Below, in pieces: positions 55,586 to 64,000 of a DNA stretch of 64,000 nt. The position numbers and the translations under genes are program-made. Below the pieces are notes generated by a model. It searched no databases, was not told where the DNA came from, and was given only the letters and a program-made list of their open reading frames with translations. Within the stretch, counting starts at the first letter, position 1; each line of letters starts with the position of its first letter. Source of the stretch: an uncultured Gammaproteobacteria bacterium (GTDB lineage Bacteria > Pseudomonadota > Gammaproteobacteria > GCA-002705445 > GCA-002716945); the NCBI GenBank assembly GCA_905479195.1, contig CAJQLO010000001.1, forward strand, positions 432,694 to 496,693. Direction: 5' to 3'.

Positions 55586-55825
55586 ATGAGATATTTTAAA
55601 TTACTTATATTATTGCAAACCACGATAATTCTAGGATGTTCATCAAATAATGGATATAAGATATTGATAAATAAAGATAGTTTTACATGTTTATCTGAGG
55701 ACTCAAAAGTATGCTCAGACTATATTAGAGAAAAATGTGTTAATTCATATGATTTATTGAGAGAAGAACACTATAATCATCTTTTTGAATCAAATAAATA
55801 TATTGTAAATTTTAGATGTTTGTAA
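55586..55825 (+). CDS. small cysteine-rich lipoprotein, unknown
   Basis: 79 residues starting 16 bases after tRNA-Leu. The N-terminus MRYFKLLILLQTTIILGC has a good lipobox (ILGC, Cys18). The mature part is ~60 residues with four cysteines (SFTCLSEDSKVCSDYIREKC and the last one at the penultimate position, FRCL). I recognise no family. It may be read through from the tRNA cluster; an AAGG lies 11 bases before the ATG. Confidence 0.6.
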   Translation: MRYFKLLILLQTTIILGCSSNNGYKILINKDSFTCLSEDSKVCSDYIREKCVNSYDLLREEHYNHLFESNKYIVNFRCL

Positions 55826-55847
55826 AATATCAATACTAGGGAAAGAT

Positions 55848-56276
55848 ATGGGCAATATACTGTTTAACCAATTTAGAGATAAACTTGCAAAAAAGAATAG
55901 TAAAGATTCTGCGCTTGGGACATCCTCCATTAAGATTGATTTTAATGATTTTACTAACAAAAGAAATCAGGCCTTCGTGTCATGTTTATCAAAATATTTG
56001 AAAGATACTAAGATTCGCAAATCTATCTTGCAGATAAACCGTTATACGGTTAAATTTGGCTCTTTTTTAAAAAATTCAGATTATGGAACACAGTCAGCAT
56101 TTCATGTTACCCTTTCTCTGCTTGATTTATCTGATGATGGAAGAGAATCATGGGAGTGTATCTTGTATGAATGTGATGATCTGAGTGAAAATGAAGTTAA
56201 ATCTGCTTCTTTTGATAATGGGCAAATTGCTGTAAAGTACTTTGTTAACGAAATAACTAACTTATATAAGAATTAA
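55848..56276 (+). CDS. uncharacterised cytoplasmic protein, 142 residues
   Basis: No signal peptide or membrane segment. Notable parts are FRDKLAKKNSKDSALGTSSIKIDFNDF (partial), FVSCLSKYLKDTKIRKSILQ, and a strand-rich core FHVTLSLLDLSDDGRESWECILYECDD. I cannot assign a family. It lies between the small lipoprotein and tig on the same strand, with gaps of 22 and 5 bases, so it is likely in the same transcript as tig. AGGGAAAG precedes the ATG. Confidence 0.6.
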   Translation: MGNILFNQFRDKLAKKNSKDSALGTSSIKIDFNDFTNKRNQAFVSCLSKYLKDTKIRKSILQINRYTVKFGSFLKNSDYGTQSAFHVTLSLLDLSDDGRESWECILYECDDLSENEVKSASFDNGQIAVKYFVNEITNLYKN

Positions 56277-56281
56277 AAAAA

Positions 56282-57586
56282 ATGAATATTTCCTCAAAAG
56301 TAAATAATTTAGAAGGGCTCAAAAGGTCTTTATCCATAACTGTAGATAAAAATGAATACATCGATGAATTCAATAAAGGGCTCGGCAAGTACAAAGCTTC
56401 AGCTAAAATTGATGGTTTTAGAGCAGGAAAAGTCCCGGAAAATATTATTATTAAAAACTACAAAGATAGAATTCATAGTGATGTTATGAATTCCTTGGTG
56501 GAGAAATCTTTAATGGAGTCCTTGACGGAAAATAAATTAGATACTGCAAGTCCTCCGACATTGTCAATTGACCAAGTAGGATCATTTGATAGTGATTTAA
56601 TATTTAAGGCAGAATTTGAGATTTATCCTTTATTTGCTGTCAAAAATATTGAGGATATTGAAATAGAGCAGCCAGATGTAGAAATTAATGATCCTGATAT
56701 TGACGAAGTTATTAAAAACATACAAAAACAGCATATAAAGTGGGAAGAAAAAAAAAGCGAATCGAAATCTGGTGACAAAATTATTTTAGATTACAAAGGT
56801 TCTATTGGAGGAGATGATTTTGAGAATAATAAGCAAGATAATTTTACATTTGTCATCGACGATAAAGTAAATGGTGATGCAGCCACAACTGGTTTATTTA
56901 AAGCATTCTATGATAATACAAAAGATGAATTACCAGATAGTGAAAAATCATTTCAATATAAAATGCCAGCAGACTTCAGTGATAAAAAAATTGCCGGTAA
57001 AATAATAGATTATAAAATTAAAATTAAAAATGTTTATGAAGGCATGCTTCCAAAGCTTGATGAGGAATTTTATAAAAAGTTTGGGATAGAGAATTCGGAT
57101 TATGAGGCCTTCAAGGATAATGTATCGAAGTATATGAAGGTAGAACTTGACCAAAAAATGAAATCAATTATATCTGCAGCTGTAAATCAAAAACTATTAG
57201 ATCAAAATGATTTTGAAATTCCATTACATATGCTTGATACGGAAGTTAAAAATATCTCTGCGCAATATGAAGGGATGCAGCAAAAAATTGATGATAAAGT
57301 TAAATCTGAATTAGATTTGATTGCTCGTAAACGTGTTAAATTAAATCTAATATATATGAAACTAACTGAAGAGCATAAGCTTACTGTTTCTGAAAAAGAT
57401 GTATATGAGTTTATTTCAAAGTCAGATCCTGCGACTCAAGAGCAATTAATACAGAAAGCGAAAGAAGATAAAAATTACTTAAATCATATTAAGAACAAGT
57501 TACTTGAAGATGTTATCATTGATCTTATAGCATCAAAATGTAGTATTAAGAAAATAAAAAAGAGATTCATAGAGGTTGTAAATTAG
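56282..57586 (+). CDS. tig: trigger factor
   Basis: 434 residues. N-terminal ribosome-binding domain with FRAGKVPENII (the signature is GFRxGKxP), a central FKBP-like isomerase domain (KSGDKIILDYKGSIGGDDF) and a helical C-terminal chaperone domain. The ribosome-associated chaperone catches nascent chains. It is the first gene of tig-clpP-clpX-lon; the clpP ATG follows its stop directly. The sequence is highly charged and lysine-rich. Confidence 0.95.
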   Translation: MNISSKVNNLEGLKRSLSITVDKNEYIDEFNKGLGKYKASAKIDGFRAGKVPENIIIKNYKDRIHSDVMNSLVEKSLMESLTENKLDTASPPTLSIDQVGSFDSDLIFKAEFEIYPLFAVKNIEDIEIEQPDVEINDPDIDEVIKNIQKQHIKWEEKKSESKSGDKIILDYKGSIGGDDFENNKQDNFTFVIDDKVNGDAATTGLFKAFYDNTKDELPDSEKSFQYKMPADFSDKKIAGKIIDYKIKIKNVYEGMLPKLDEEFYKKFGIENSDYEAFKDNVSKYMKVELDQKMKSIISAAVNQKLLDQNDFEIPLHMLDTEVKNISAQYEGMQQKIDDKVKSELDLIARKRVKLNLIYMKLTEEHKLTVSEKDVYEFISKSDPATQEQLIQKAKEDKNYLNHIKNKLLEDVIIDLIASKCSIKKIKKRFIEVVN

Positions 57587-58216
57587 ATGAGAAATGATGA
57601 AATAATGAATAATTTGGTACCAATGGTAGTTGAGCAGACATCTCGTGGAGAAAGAGCTTATGATATATATTCTCGGTTACTAAAAGAAAGAATAATATTT
57701 TTAGTTGGACCTGTTGAAGACTATTCTGCAAACCTTATTGTCGCCCAACTTCTTTTTCTAGAATCAGAAAACCCTACTAAAGACATTAGCTTGTACATTA
57801 ATTCGCCAGGTGGTTCAGTAACTGCTGGAATGTCAATTTATGATACAATGCAATTCATTAAGCCTGATATTAGCACGCTATGCGTAGGTCAAGCAGCAAG
57901 TATGGGAGCTATTCTTCTATGTGGTGGTGCACAAAAAAAACGCTATGCATTGCCAAACTCAAGAGTAATGATTCATCAGCCATTGGGCGGTGTTCAGGGG
58001 CAGGCTACTGATATTGATATACAAGCTAAAGAAATAATTTTAGTTAGAAAAAGATTAAATGAAATTTTAGCTAAAAATACTGGACAAACTTTAGAGAAAA
58101 TAGAGTCGGATACTGAAAGAGATAATTTTATGACATCTCCGGAAGCTATGAAATATGGTTTAATAGATGAGATTCTGGAATCACGTCCAGTGGAAGATAA
58201 AACCCCATCAACCTAA
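57587..58216 (+). CDS. clpP: ATP-dependent Clp protease proteolytic subunit
   Basis: 209 residues with the catalytic triad Ser105 (GQAASMGA), His130 (MIHQPLGG) and Asp179 (ERDNFM). A short propeptide precedes residue ~14. It forms the 14-mer chamber used by ClpX. It starts immediately after the tig stop. Confidence 0.97.
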   Translation: MRNDEIMNNLVPMVVEQTSRGERAYDIYSRLLKERIIFLVGPVEDYSANLIVAQLLFLESENPTKDISLYINSPGGSVTAGMSIYDTMQFIKPDISTLCVGQAASMGAILLCGGAQKKRYALPNSRVMIHQPLGGVQGQATDIDIQAKEIILVRKRLNEILAKNTGQTLEKIESDTERDNFMTSPEAMKYGLIDEILESRPVEDKTPST

Positions 58217-58277
58217 GTGTTTTATATAGTTTGTACATTCTTTCAAAAGAGATATATAATAAAATAAAAAGCTAAAT

Positions 58278-59543
58278 ATGGTTACAAATACTAAAGAATC
58301 TAATAAATTATTACACTGTTCATTTTGTGGTAAAAATCAAAATGAAGTTAATAAGCTAATTGCAGGACCTTCTGTATTCATATGTGATGAGTGCGTAGAT
58401 CTTTGCAATGAAATCATAAGAGATGAATTAGAAGAAAAATCTTTAAAAAGTAGAGAAAATCTTCCAAAACCAAAAGAAATTAAAACAATATTAGATGAAT
58501 ATGTCATCGGTCAAGATCATGCAAAAATAGTTTTATCTGTTGCTGTATACAATCACTATAAACGATTAAACTCTATTGATTCTAAAAATGCTGTTGAGTT
58601 AAATAAAAGCAATGTTTTATTGATAGGTCCAACTGGATCTGGCAAAACCTTGCTCGCAGAAACACTAGCTAGATTATTGAATGTTCCATTTACGATTGCT
58701 GATGCAACTACGTTAACTGAAGCAGGATATGTGGGTGAAGATGTTGAAAACATCATACAAAAACTACTTCAAAAATGTGATTATGATGTAGAAAAAGCTC
58801 AGACGGGAATTGTTTATATTGATGAAATTGACAAGATATCAAGGAAATCTGATAATCCATCGATAACACGAGACGTGTCCGGTGAGGGCGTACAACAAGC
58901 ATTATTAAAACTGATTGAGGGAACTGTAGCGTCTGTTCCACCACAAGGTGGAAGAAAGCACCCTCAGCAAGAGTTTCTTCAGGTAGATACTTCTGGAATA
59001 TTATTTATTGTTGGTGGTGCATTTTCTGGCTTAGATAAAATTATTCAAGATAGAACTGATAAATCTGGAATAGGATTTTCAGCTACCGTTAGAGATGCAG
59101 ATAAAAAAATAAGTTTAGCAGAAGTACTGAGTACTGTTGGTCCTGAGGACTTAATTAGATTTGGCTTAATACCAGAGTTTGTTGGACGATTACCTGTTAT
59201 AGCTACACTTGAAGAATTGAGTGAGGAGTCCTTGATTAAGATTCTTACTGAGCCAAAAAATGCATTGGTAAAACAATATCAAAGATTATTTGAGATGGAA
59301 GAATGTGATCTTGAATTTAGAGAAGATGCTCTCCTGAGTATTGCGAAGAAAGCAACAGAAAGGAAAACAGGGGCCCGTGGGCTAAGGACATTACTTGAGA
59401 AAACACTTCTAGAAACAATGTATGATTTACCATCTGTACCAGAAATATCAAAAGTAGTGATAGACAAAACGGTTATTGAGTCATCAAAAAAACCTTTATT
59501 AATTTATGATAAAAATAAATCGAAAGCTAATTCCAAAGATTAG
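58278..59543 (+). CDS. clpX: ATP-dependent Clp protease ATP-binding subunit ClpX
   Basis: 421 residues: N-terminal zinc finger Cys14, Cys17, Cys36 and Cys39, Walker A GPTGSGKT (116-123), Walker [10 protein letters not shown], and the IGF-like loop in [11 protein letters not shown] that docks on ClpP. It unfolds substrates for ClpP. Confidence 0.97.
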   Translation: MVTNTKESNKLLHCSFCGKNQNEVNKLIAGPSVFICDECVDLCNEIIRDELEEKSLKSRENLPKPKEIKTILDEYVIGQDHAKIVLSVAVYNHYKRLNSIDSKNAVELNKSNVLLIGPTGSGKTLLAETLARLLNVPFTIADATTLTEAGYVGEDVENIIQKLLQKCDYDVEKAQTGIVYIDEIDKISRKSDNPSITRDVSGEGVQQALLKLIEGTVASVPPQGGRKHPQQEFLQVDTSGILFIVGGAFSGLDKIIQDRTDKSGIGFSATVRDADKKISLAEVLSTVGPEDLIRFGLIPEFVGRLPVIATLEELSEESLIKILTEPKNALVKQYQRLFEMEECDLEFREDALLSIAKKATERKTGARGLRTLLEKTLLETMYDLPSVPEISKVVIDKTVIESSKKPLLIYDKNKSKANSKD

Positions 59544-59602
59544 GTTGATTTATTTATAATCGTCCATATATTTATATTAATAACAATTAAAGGAGCTAGA
59601 GC

Positions 59603-62017
59603 ATGGTTAAGAAGAGTAATAAAGAAATTATGCCAGTCCTACCTCTTAGAGATGTAGTAGTGTATCCAAACATGGTTATCCCGTTGTTTGTTGGTAGACA
59701 AAAATCCATAAGGTCGCTTGAAAATGCGATGAATGAGAATAATAAGACTATCTTGTTGTTGACTCAAATATCAGCTGATATTGACGACCCTGTTGACTCA
59801 GAATTATATGAAATAGGTTGCAGTGCGACTATATTGCAACTTCTAAAATTGCCTGATGGGACGATGAAGGTATTAGTGGAGGGTGTATCAAGACAAAAGG
59901 TATCAAAATTTACTGATACTAATGAAATATTATATGCTGAATGCGAGACTTTGAGCTCAAACAAACAAACTGAAAACTTGCAAGATGATGCTCTTGGAAG
60001 AGCGCTTGAAGACACCTTTAATAATTATATTAAATTAAATAAAAAAATCCCACCAGAAGTAATGTCTTCCATTGCCGGTATAGAAAATTTATCTAAATTA
60101 GCTGATAGTATTGCTGCACATATGACTATGCGGCTAGAGGAAAAACAAAAAGTATTAGAGCTTTCGGTAACCAAGGAGAGAGTAGAGTATTTAATTAAAT
60201 CTATGGAATCTGAGCTAGACGTCCTCCATGTTGAGAAAAAAATTCGTGGCCGAGTTAAGCAGCAAATGGAAAAAAGTCAAAGAGAGTACTACCTTAACGA
60301 ACAAATGAAAGCTATACAGAAGGAGCTTGGTGAAATTGGTGATGAACCGAATGACTTGGATGCTCTCCAGAAAAAAATTGAAACAGCCGGCTTGTCTGAG
60401 GAAGCAAAAGAGAAAGTGATGTCAGAATTTAATAAGTTTAAAATGATGTCACCGATGTCAGCAGAAGCTACTGTTGTTAGAACTTATATTGACACAGTTA
60501 TTGCATTACCATGGAAGCAAAAAACTATAGTTAATAGTGATTTAATTCATGCTGGCCAGGTTCTAGATAATGATCATCATGGTTTGGAGAAAGTTAAAGA
60601 AAGAATATTAGAGTATTTAGCTGTGACTAAAAGAGTTCAAAAACTTAAAGGTCCAATTCTTTGTTTAGTCGGCCCTCCTGGAGTTGGCAAAACATCCCTA
60701 GGTATGTCTATAGCTAAATCAACTAATCGAAAGTTTATTAAAATGTCATTAGGTGGAGTGAGAGATGAGGCTGAAATTAGAGGACATAGGAGAACATATA
60801 TAGGCTCAATGCCTGGTAAAGTTATACAAAATATTTCAAAAGCAAAACAGAATAATCCTCTTTTTCTATTAGATGAGATCGATAAAATGGCTATGGACTT
60901 CAGAGGAGACCCATCGTCTGCATTATTAGAAGTTTTAGATCCAGAACAAAACTTTGCTTTTAATGATCATTACTTGGAAGTTGATTTTGATTTATCAGAT
61001 GTTATGTTTATAGCAACAGCTAACTCAATGGACTCAATTCCCCTTCCTCTTTTAGATCGAATGGAAATTATTAGATTACCTGGTTATACCGAAGAAGAAA
61101 AAGTAAATATTGCTAAAAAATATTTACTATCAAAACAGTTTAAGCAGAATGGATTAAAAAATAAAGAGTTATTAATTTCTTCATCTGCAGTTAAAGATAT
61201 TATTCGTTATTATACTAGAGAGGCTGGTGTTAGAGGTCTAGATCGCGCTATATCAAAAATTTGCAGGAAAGTTGTAAAAAACATACTTTCATCTACCAAA
61301 AAGCTTGGTCAAATTAAGGTAAACGCTTTAAATCTAAATGACTATCTTGGAGTTAAACCCTATAACTATGGAATGGTTGATAAGAAAGATATGGTTGGGC
61401 AGGTTAATGGTTTAGCTTGGACATCTGTGGGTGGTGAATTACTAAGAATTGAGTGTGCTCTCATGGCAGGTAAGGGAAAAATTACTCAAACAGGGTGTCT
61501 TGGAGAAGTCATGCAAGAGTCAATAACTGCTGCTATCACGGTTGTTAGGTCAAGAGCTGCATCACTTGGAATTGATAACTTGTTTCATGAAAATAAAGAT
61601 TTACATATACATGTTCCTGATGGGGCAACTCCTAAGGACGGTCCAAGTGCGGGAATAACTATGGCTTTAGCTGTGGCATCTTCATTAACTAATATTCCTG
61701 TACGTGCAGATGTAGCTATGACTGGTGAAATCACACTCAGAGGTGAGGTTCAAGAAATTGGAGGATTAAAAGAAAAACTATTAGCTGCTCTCAGAGGGGG
61801 AATTAAAGAGGTGATAATTCCTATTGATAATGCTAAAGACTTGGTTGAAATACCAGATAATGTCAAGAAAGGTCTTAAAATTCATCCTGTCAGGTTTGTT
61901 GATGAGGTTTTTGCAATCGCATTAAAAACTAAGCCAGTTAAAAACAAGGCCGTGAAGAAAGTATCTTCTGAATCATCGAAAAAAGCAAAAACTCCTGGAA
62001 AACCACTGCCGCATTAA
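59603..62017 (+). CDS. lon: ATP-dependent protease Lon
   Basis: 804 residues. Lon N-domain (LPLRDVVVYPNMVIPLFVGR), AAA+ module with GPPGVGKTS and FLLDEIDKM, and the serine-lysine protease domain: Ser682 in PKDGPSAGITMAL and the lysine of GGLKEKLL. It clears misfolded and regulatory proteins. AAAGGAGC precedes the ATG. The C-terminal tail is lysine-rich (TKPVKNKAVKKVSSESSKKA) and longer than in E. coli. Confidence 0.97.
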   Translation: MVKKSNKEIMPVLPLRDVVVYPNMVIPLFVGRQKSIRSLENAMNENNKTILLLTQISADIDDPVDSELYEIGCSATILQLLKLPDGTMKVLVEGVSRQKVSKFTDTNEILYAECETLSSNKQTENLQDDALGRALEDTFNNYIKLNKKIPPEVMSSIAGIENLSKLADSIAAHMTMRLEEKQKVLELSVTKERVEYLIKSMESELDVLHVEKKIRGRVKQQMEKSQREYYLNEQMKAIQKELGEIGDEPNDLDALQKKIETAGLSEEAKEKVMSEFNKFKMMSPMSAEATVVRTYIDTVIALPWKQKTIVNSDLIHAGQVLDNDHHGLEKVKERILEYLAVTKRVQKLKGPILCLVGPPGVGKTSLGMSIAKSTNRKFIKMSLGGVRDEAEIRGHRRTYIGSMPGKVIQNISKAKQNNPLFLLDEIDKMAMDFRGDPSSALLEVLDPEQNFAFNDHYLEVDFDLSDVMFIATANSMDSIPLPLLDRMEIIRLPGYTEEEKVNIAKKYLLSKQFKQNGLKNKELLISSSAVKDIIRYYTREAGVRGLDRAISKICRKVVKNILSSTKKLGQIKVNALNLNDYLGVKPYNYGMVDKKDMVGQVNGLAWTSVGGELLRIECALMAGKGKITQTGCLGEVMQESITAAITVVRSRAASLGIDNLFHENKDLHIHVPDGATPKDGPSAGITMALAVASSLTNIPVRADVAMTGEITLRGEVQEIGGLKEKLLAALRGGIKEVIIPIDNAKDLVEIPDNVKKGLKIHPVRFVDEVFAIALKTKPVKNKAVKKVSSESSKKAKTPGKPLPH

Positions 62018-62191
62018 CACAGTTTTAATGGCATGTAAATGATGAAAAAAGCAGAAGAATATTATATTTTTAAGTAAATTGATGTAGAATAGAAACTGTA
62101 ATTAATTGGGATTACGTGAAAGATGTTTGCTGAAAAGTAGCATTGATCTAAGTTAAGAATAAAAAAAACATTCAATTATAAAGAGGTTCAA

Positions 62192-62464
62192 ATGAATAAA
62201 GCAGAATTTATTTCAGCAATAGCTGAAGCAGCAAGTAGCAGTAAATCAGATGCAACAGCACATGTTGAGGCTATGATAAGCGTGGTGACAAACACTTTAA
62301 AAAATAGCGACCAAGTCACATTAGTTGGTTTTGGGACCTTTCTTGCTAAAAAAAGAGAAGCTAGACAGGGAAGAAATCCAAGAACTGGTGAAACTATACA
62401 GATTAAAGCATCAACAGTACCAGCTTTCAAAGCAGGTAAAGCATTTAAAGACGCTTTAAACTAA
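62192..62464 (+). CDS. hupB: DNA-binding protein HU-beta
   Basis: 90 residues: MNKAEFISAIAEAASSSKSD, then VTLVGFGTFLAKKREARQGRNPRTG (partial) and PAFKAGKAFKDALN. It is the histone-like nucleoid protein in its standard place after lon. A 174-base gap precedes it, long enough for its own promoter; AAGAGG lies before the ATG. tRNA-Val follows after 15 bases. Confidence 0.97.
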   Translation: MNKAEFISAIAEAASSSKSDATAHVEAMISVVTNTLKNSDQVTLVGFGTFLAKKREARQGRNPRTGETIQIKASTVPAFKAGKAFKDALN

Positions 62465-62479
62465 AGAGATTGATTTTTA

Positions 62480-62556
62480 GGGTGATTAGCTCAGCTGGTT
62501 AGAGCACCGCCCTTACAAGGCGGGGGTCGTAAGTTCGAATCTTTCATCACCCACCA
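62480..62556 (+). tRNA. tRNA-Val (TAC)
   Basis: Acceptor GGGTGAT/ATCACCC, anticodon stem CCGCC/GGCGG with loop CTTACAA (TAC), discriminator A followed by an encoded CCA. The T-arm GTAAG-TTCGAAT-CTTTC has a weak outer pair. It is the only tRNA in the window with CCA in the DNA. It lies between hupB and a terminator. Confidence 0.95.
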
Positions 62557-62566
62557 TAATAATTTG

Positions 62567-62596
62567 AAAGAAGCAGATTTATCTGCTTCTTTTTAT
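62567..62596 (+). terminator. rho-independent terminator after tRNA-Val
   Basis: Inverted repeat AAAGAAGCAGAT / ATCTGCTTCTTT (62567-62578 and 62581-62592) with the stem running into a T-rich tail. It is placed to end the hupB-tRNA-Val transcript and separates it from tRNA-Asp. Confidence 0.85.
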
Positions 62597-62637
62597 TTAT
62601 GTGTATAGAGTTTAATGATAATATGACTTAGGTTTTT

Positions 62638-62711
62638 GGGGGTGTAGCTCAGTTGGTTAGAGCGCCTGCCTGTCACGCAGGAGGCCGAGGGTTCGAGTCC
62701 CTTCACTCCCG
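62638..62711 (+). tRNA. tRNA-Asp (GTC)
   Basis: Acceptor GGGGGTG/CACTCCC (one G-T), anticodon stem CCTGC/GCAGG with loop CTGTCAC (GTC), T-arm GAGGG-TTCGAGT-CCCTT, discriminator G, no CCA. Because a terminator lies before it, it needs its own promoter; GATAAT at 62617-62622 is a possible -10. It probably reads on into ppiD. Confidence 0.95.
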
Positions 62712-62739
62712 AAAAGCTTTTAATAAATTTAGTGAATAT

Positions 62740-64000
62740 ATGTTATCTAAGATTAGAGATAAAATGAGTACATGGGTTGTAGGAGTATTGCTTTTATTAG
62801 TTGCAGTACCGTTAGTGTTTATGGGCCTGGGTAATTATCAGTCTTCAAAAGAAAGCTATGCTTTTAAAATTAATGACCAGGTAATTTCAACCTCACAATT
62901 AGAACAAGAAGTATTTCAGTATAGACAAGCTTTGGAAAAAAATTACCAGGGCAATCTCCCACCATTGTATACAAATAGTTTTATCCGAGAAGTTACTGTT
63001 GATTATATGTTTAGAACTATCTTACTTGATCAAGCATCCAGAAATTCTGGACTTGTTTTTCATAATGAATCTATCCTAAATGCAATATACTCAACACCTT
63101 CTTTTAGAGATGAAAATGGTTTCAGCAAAGAAAAATATCTATCACAGTTATATCGTATTGGAATGAATGCAAATTCTTATGAGCGATACATATACCAAAA
63201 GGGAATTACTGGGCAATTGCGAAACTCAATAACTAATACATCCTTTTTAACAAAGAATGAAAAGAGTGATTTGATTAAATTCAGACATCATAGAAGAGAC
63301 GTAAGCTATATGATTATTGATTATAATGATATAAAAGAAGATATAGAGCTAAAGGAGGAAGATCTTCAAGATGAATATGAAAATAACCTAGAGGTTTATC
63401 GTTCACCAGCTTATGCTAAGTACTTATATCTAGATATTGATAAAAATAATTTAATTAAAAATATTGAAGTTACTGATGAACAGGCAATGAAGATATATAA
63501 GCTGAATCTAGATGAAGGTATGTATGTCAAACCTGTGATTTACAAGGTTAATCATATTTTAATTGATTCTGAGGTATCTGCAAAAGGAGCGCTTCAAGAA
63601 TTAAAAGAGGGGCTAAGTTTTGAAGAAGCATCCATGAAGCATTCTACCGATACTGAGACATTAGAAAGTAAGGGTTATCTTGGGGAATTTATACTCACTG
63701 ATTTGCCAGATTACTTATCATCTGAAATTATTAATCTTAAAATTAATGAAATTTCAAAAATAATTAAATCTACAAAGGGATATCATATTGTTTCCATACT
63801 TGGAAAAACTGATGATACTATAAGCAGCTTTAAAGATTCAAAAGAGACAATCATAAAAGATTATAAGAAAGAAGCTGGAACAAGAAAATATTTTGATTTA
63901 ATTGATGATATATCAGAAATAAATTTTACAAAAAAATATAGGCTTCAAGAGCTTGCTGATAGGTTTAATTTAAAAATTATGTCATCTAAATATATTTCTA
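62740..64000 (+). CDS. ppiD: peptidyl-prolyl cis-trans isomerase PpiD (3' end missing)
   Basis: The ATG at 62740 opens a frame with no stop to the end of the window, giving about 420 codons. The N-terminus MLSKIRDKMSTWVVGVLLLL is a short cytoplasmic tail plus one membrane helix. It is followed by the SurA/PpiD N-terminal chaperone region (FKINDQVISTSQLEQEVF; FRDENGFSKEKYLSQLYRIG) and a parvulin-like domain (YKVNHILIDS; SKGYLGEF; TKGYHIVSILG). PpiD is a periplasmic chaperone at the Sec translocon. It follows lon-hupB as in E. coli. Confidence 0.93.
   Translation, partial: MLSKIRDKMSTWVVGVLLLLVAVPLVFMGLGNYQSSKESYAFKINDQVISTSQLEQEVFQYRQALEKNYQGNLPPLYTNSFIREVTVDYMFRTILLDQASRNSGLVFHNESILNAIYSTPSFRDENGFSKEKYLSQLYRIGMNANSYERYIYQKGITGQLRNSITNTSFLTKNEKSDLIKFRHHRRDVSYMIIDYNDIKEDIELKEEDLQDEYENNLEVYRSPAYAKYLYLDIDKNNLIKNIEVTDEQAMKIYKLNLDEGMYVKPVIYKVNHILIDSEVSAKGALQELKEGLSFEEASMKHSTDTETLESKGYLGEFILTDLPDYLSSEIINLKINEISKIIKSTKGYHIVSILGKTDDTISSFKDSKETIIKDYKKEAGTRKYFDLIDDISEINFTKKYRLQELADRFNLKIMSSKYIS

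Overview
The window is a 64 kb piece of a low-GC (clearly AT-rich), gene-dense proteobacterial chromosome. Gene order is typical of gamma/betaproteobacteria: ilvB-ilvH-ilvC-pssA-leuA, trpS-scpA-scpB-rluB, trxB/ftsK/serS, dnaX-ybaB-recR, rpoE-mucD-lepA-lepB-rnc-era-recO, lpxH-ppi/cysS and tig-clpP-clpX-lon-hupB-ppiD. Together with a soxXYZA cluster, a YeeE-type thiosulfate/sulfur permease and a TusA-like sulfur carrier, this suggests a streamlined sulfur-oxidising marine-type gammaproteobacterium (SUP05/Thioglobus-like). That taxonomic call is inference; there is no rRNA gene in the window to test it.

Layout. 1-7.8 kb: end of queC, the sulfur permease, tRNA-Lys, a secreted hydrolase, a minus-strand soxX-Y-Z-A-lipoprotein operon, a periplasmic M48 protease with TPRs (BepA type), a TusA-like protein and a YdcF/SanA-type protein. 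7.8-30.5 kb: core metabolism and housekeeping (branched-chain amino acids, PssA, uracil-DNA glycosylase, RimI, TrpS, ScpAB, MoaB, RluB, SurE, Pcm, Hom, ThrC, TrxB, FtsK, SerS, tRNA-Ser and an MFS carrier).

30.5-38.8 kb is the accessory part. A tRNA-Ser(GGA) gene is split in its T-arm by a 2.1 kb insertion with an 8-bp duplicated core (TTCGAATC). Joining the two halves restores a fully paired type-II tRNA. The insertion carries its own intact but different tRNA-Ser(GGA), a lipoprotein with about 12 MORN repeats, paired direct repeats at 11-bp pitch that look like integrase arm sites, and a four-helix membrane protein; no integrase is visible. Beyond it lie a SulP transporter, an unknown protein, a methyltransferase, a [2Fe-2S] ferredoxin, a two-domain ChrR-like cupin, and a two-gene unit in which an inverse-autotransporter (intimin-type) beta-barrel without a passenger is followed by a secreted cysteine-containing protein.

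38.9-64 kb: replication/repair (dnaX, ybaB, recR), PCD, an Ste24-like protease, orn, nadB, the sigma-E/MucD envelope-stress unit with lepA-lepB-rnc-era-recO, lpxH, a cyclophilin, cysS, a four-tRNA cluster (Pro, Arg, His, Leu), two small unknown genes, the trigger factor-ClpPX-Lon-HU proteostasis operon, tRNA-Val and tRNA-Asp, and the start of ppiD, which runs off the end. Several genes use start sites downstream of the longest possible reading frame; these were chosen from ribosome-binding sites, overlaps with tRNAs and family alignment.
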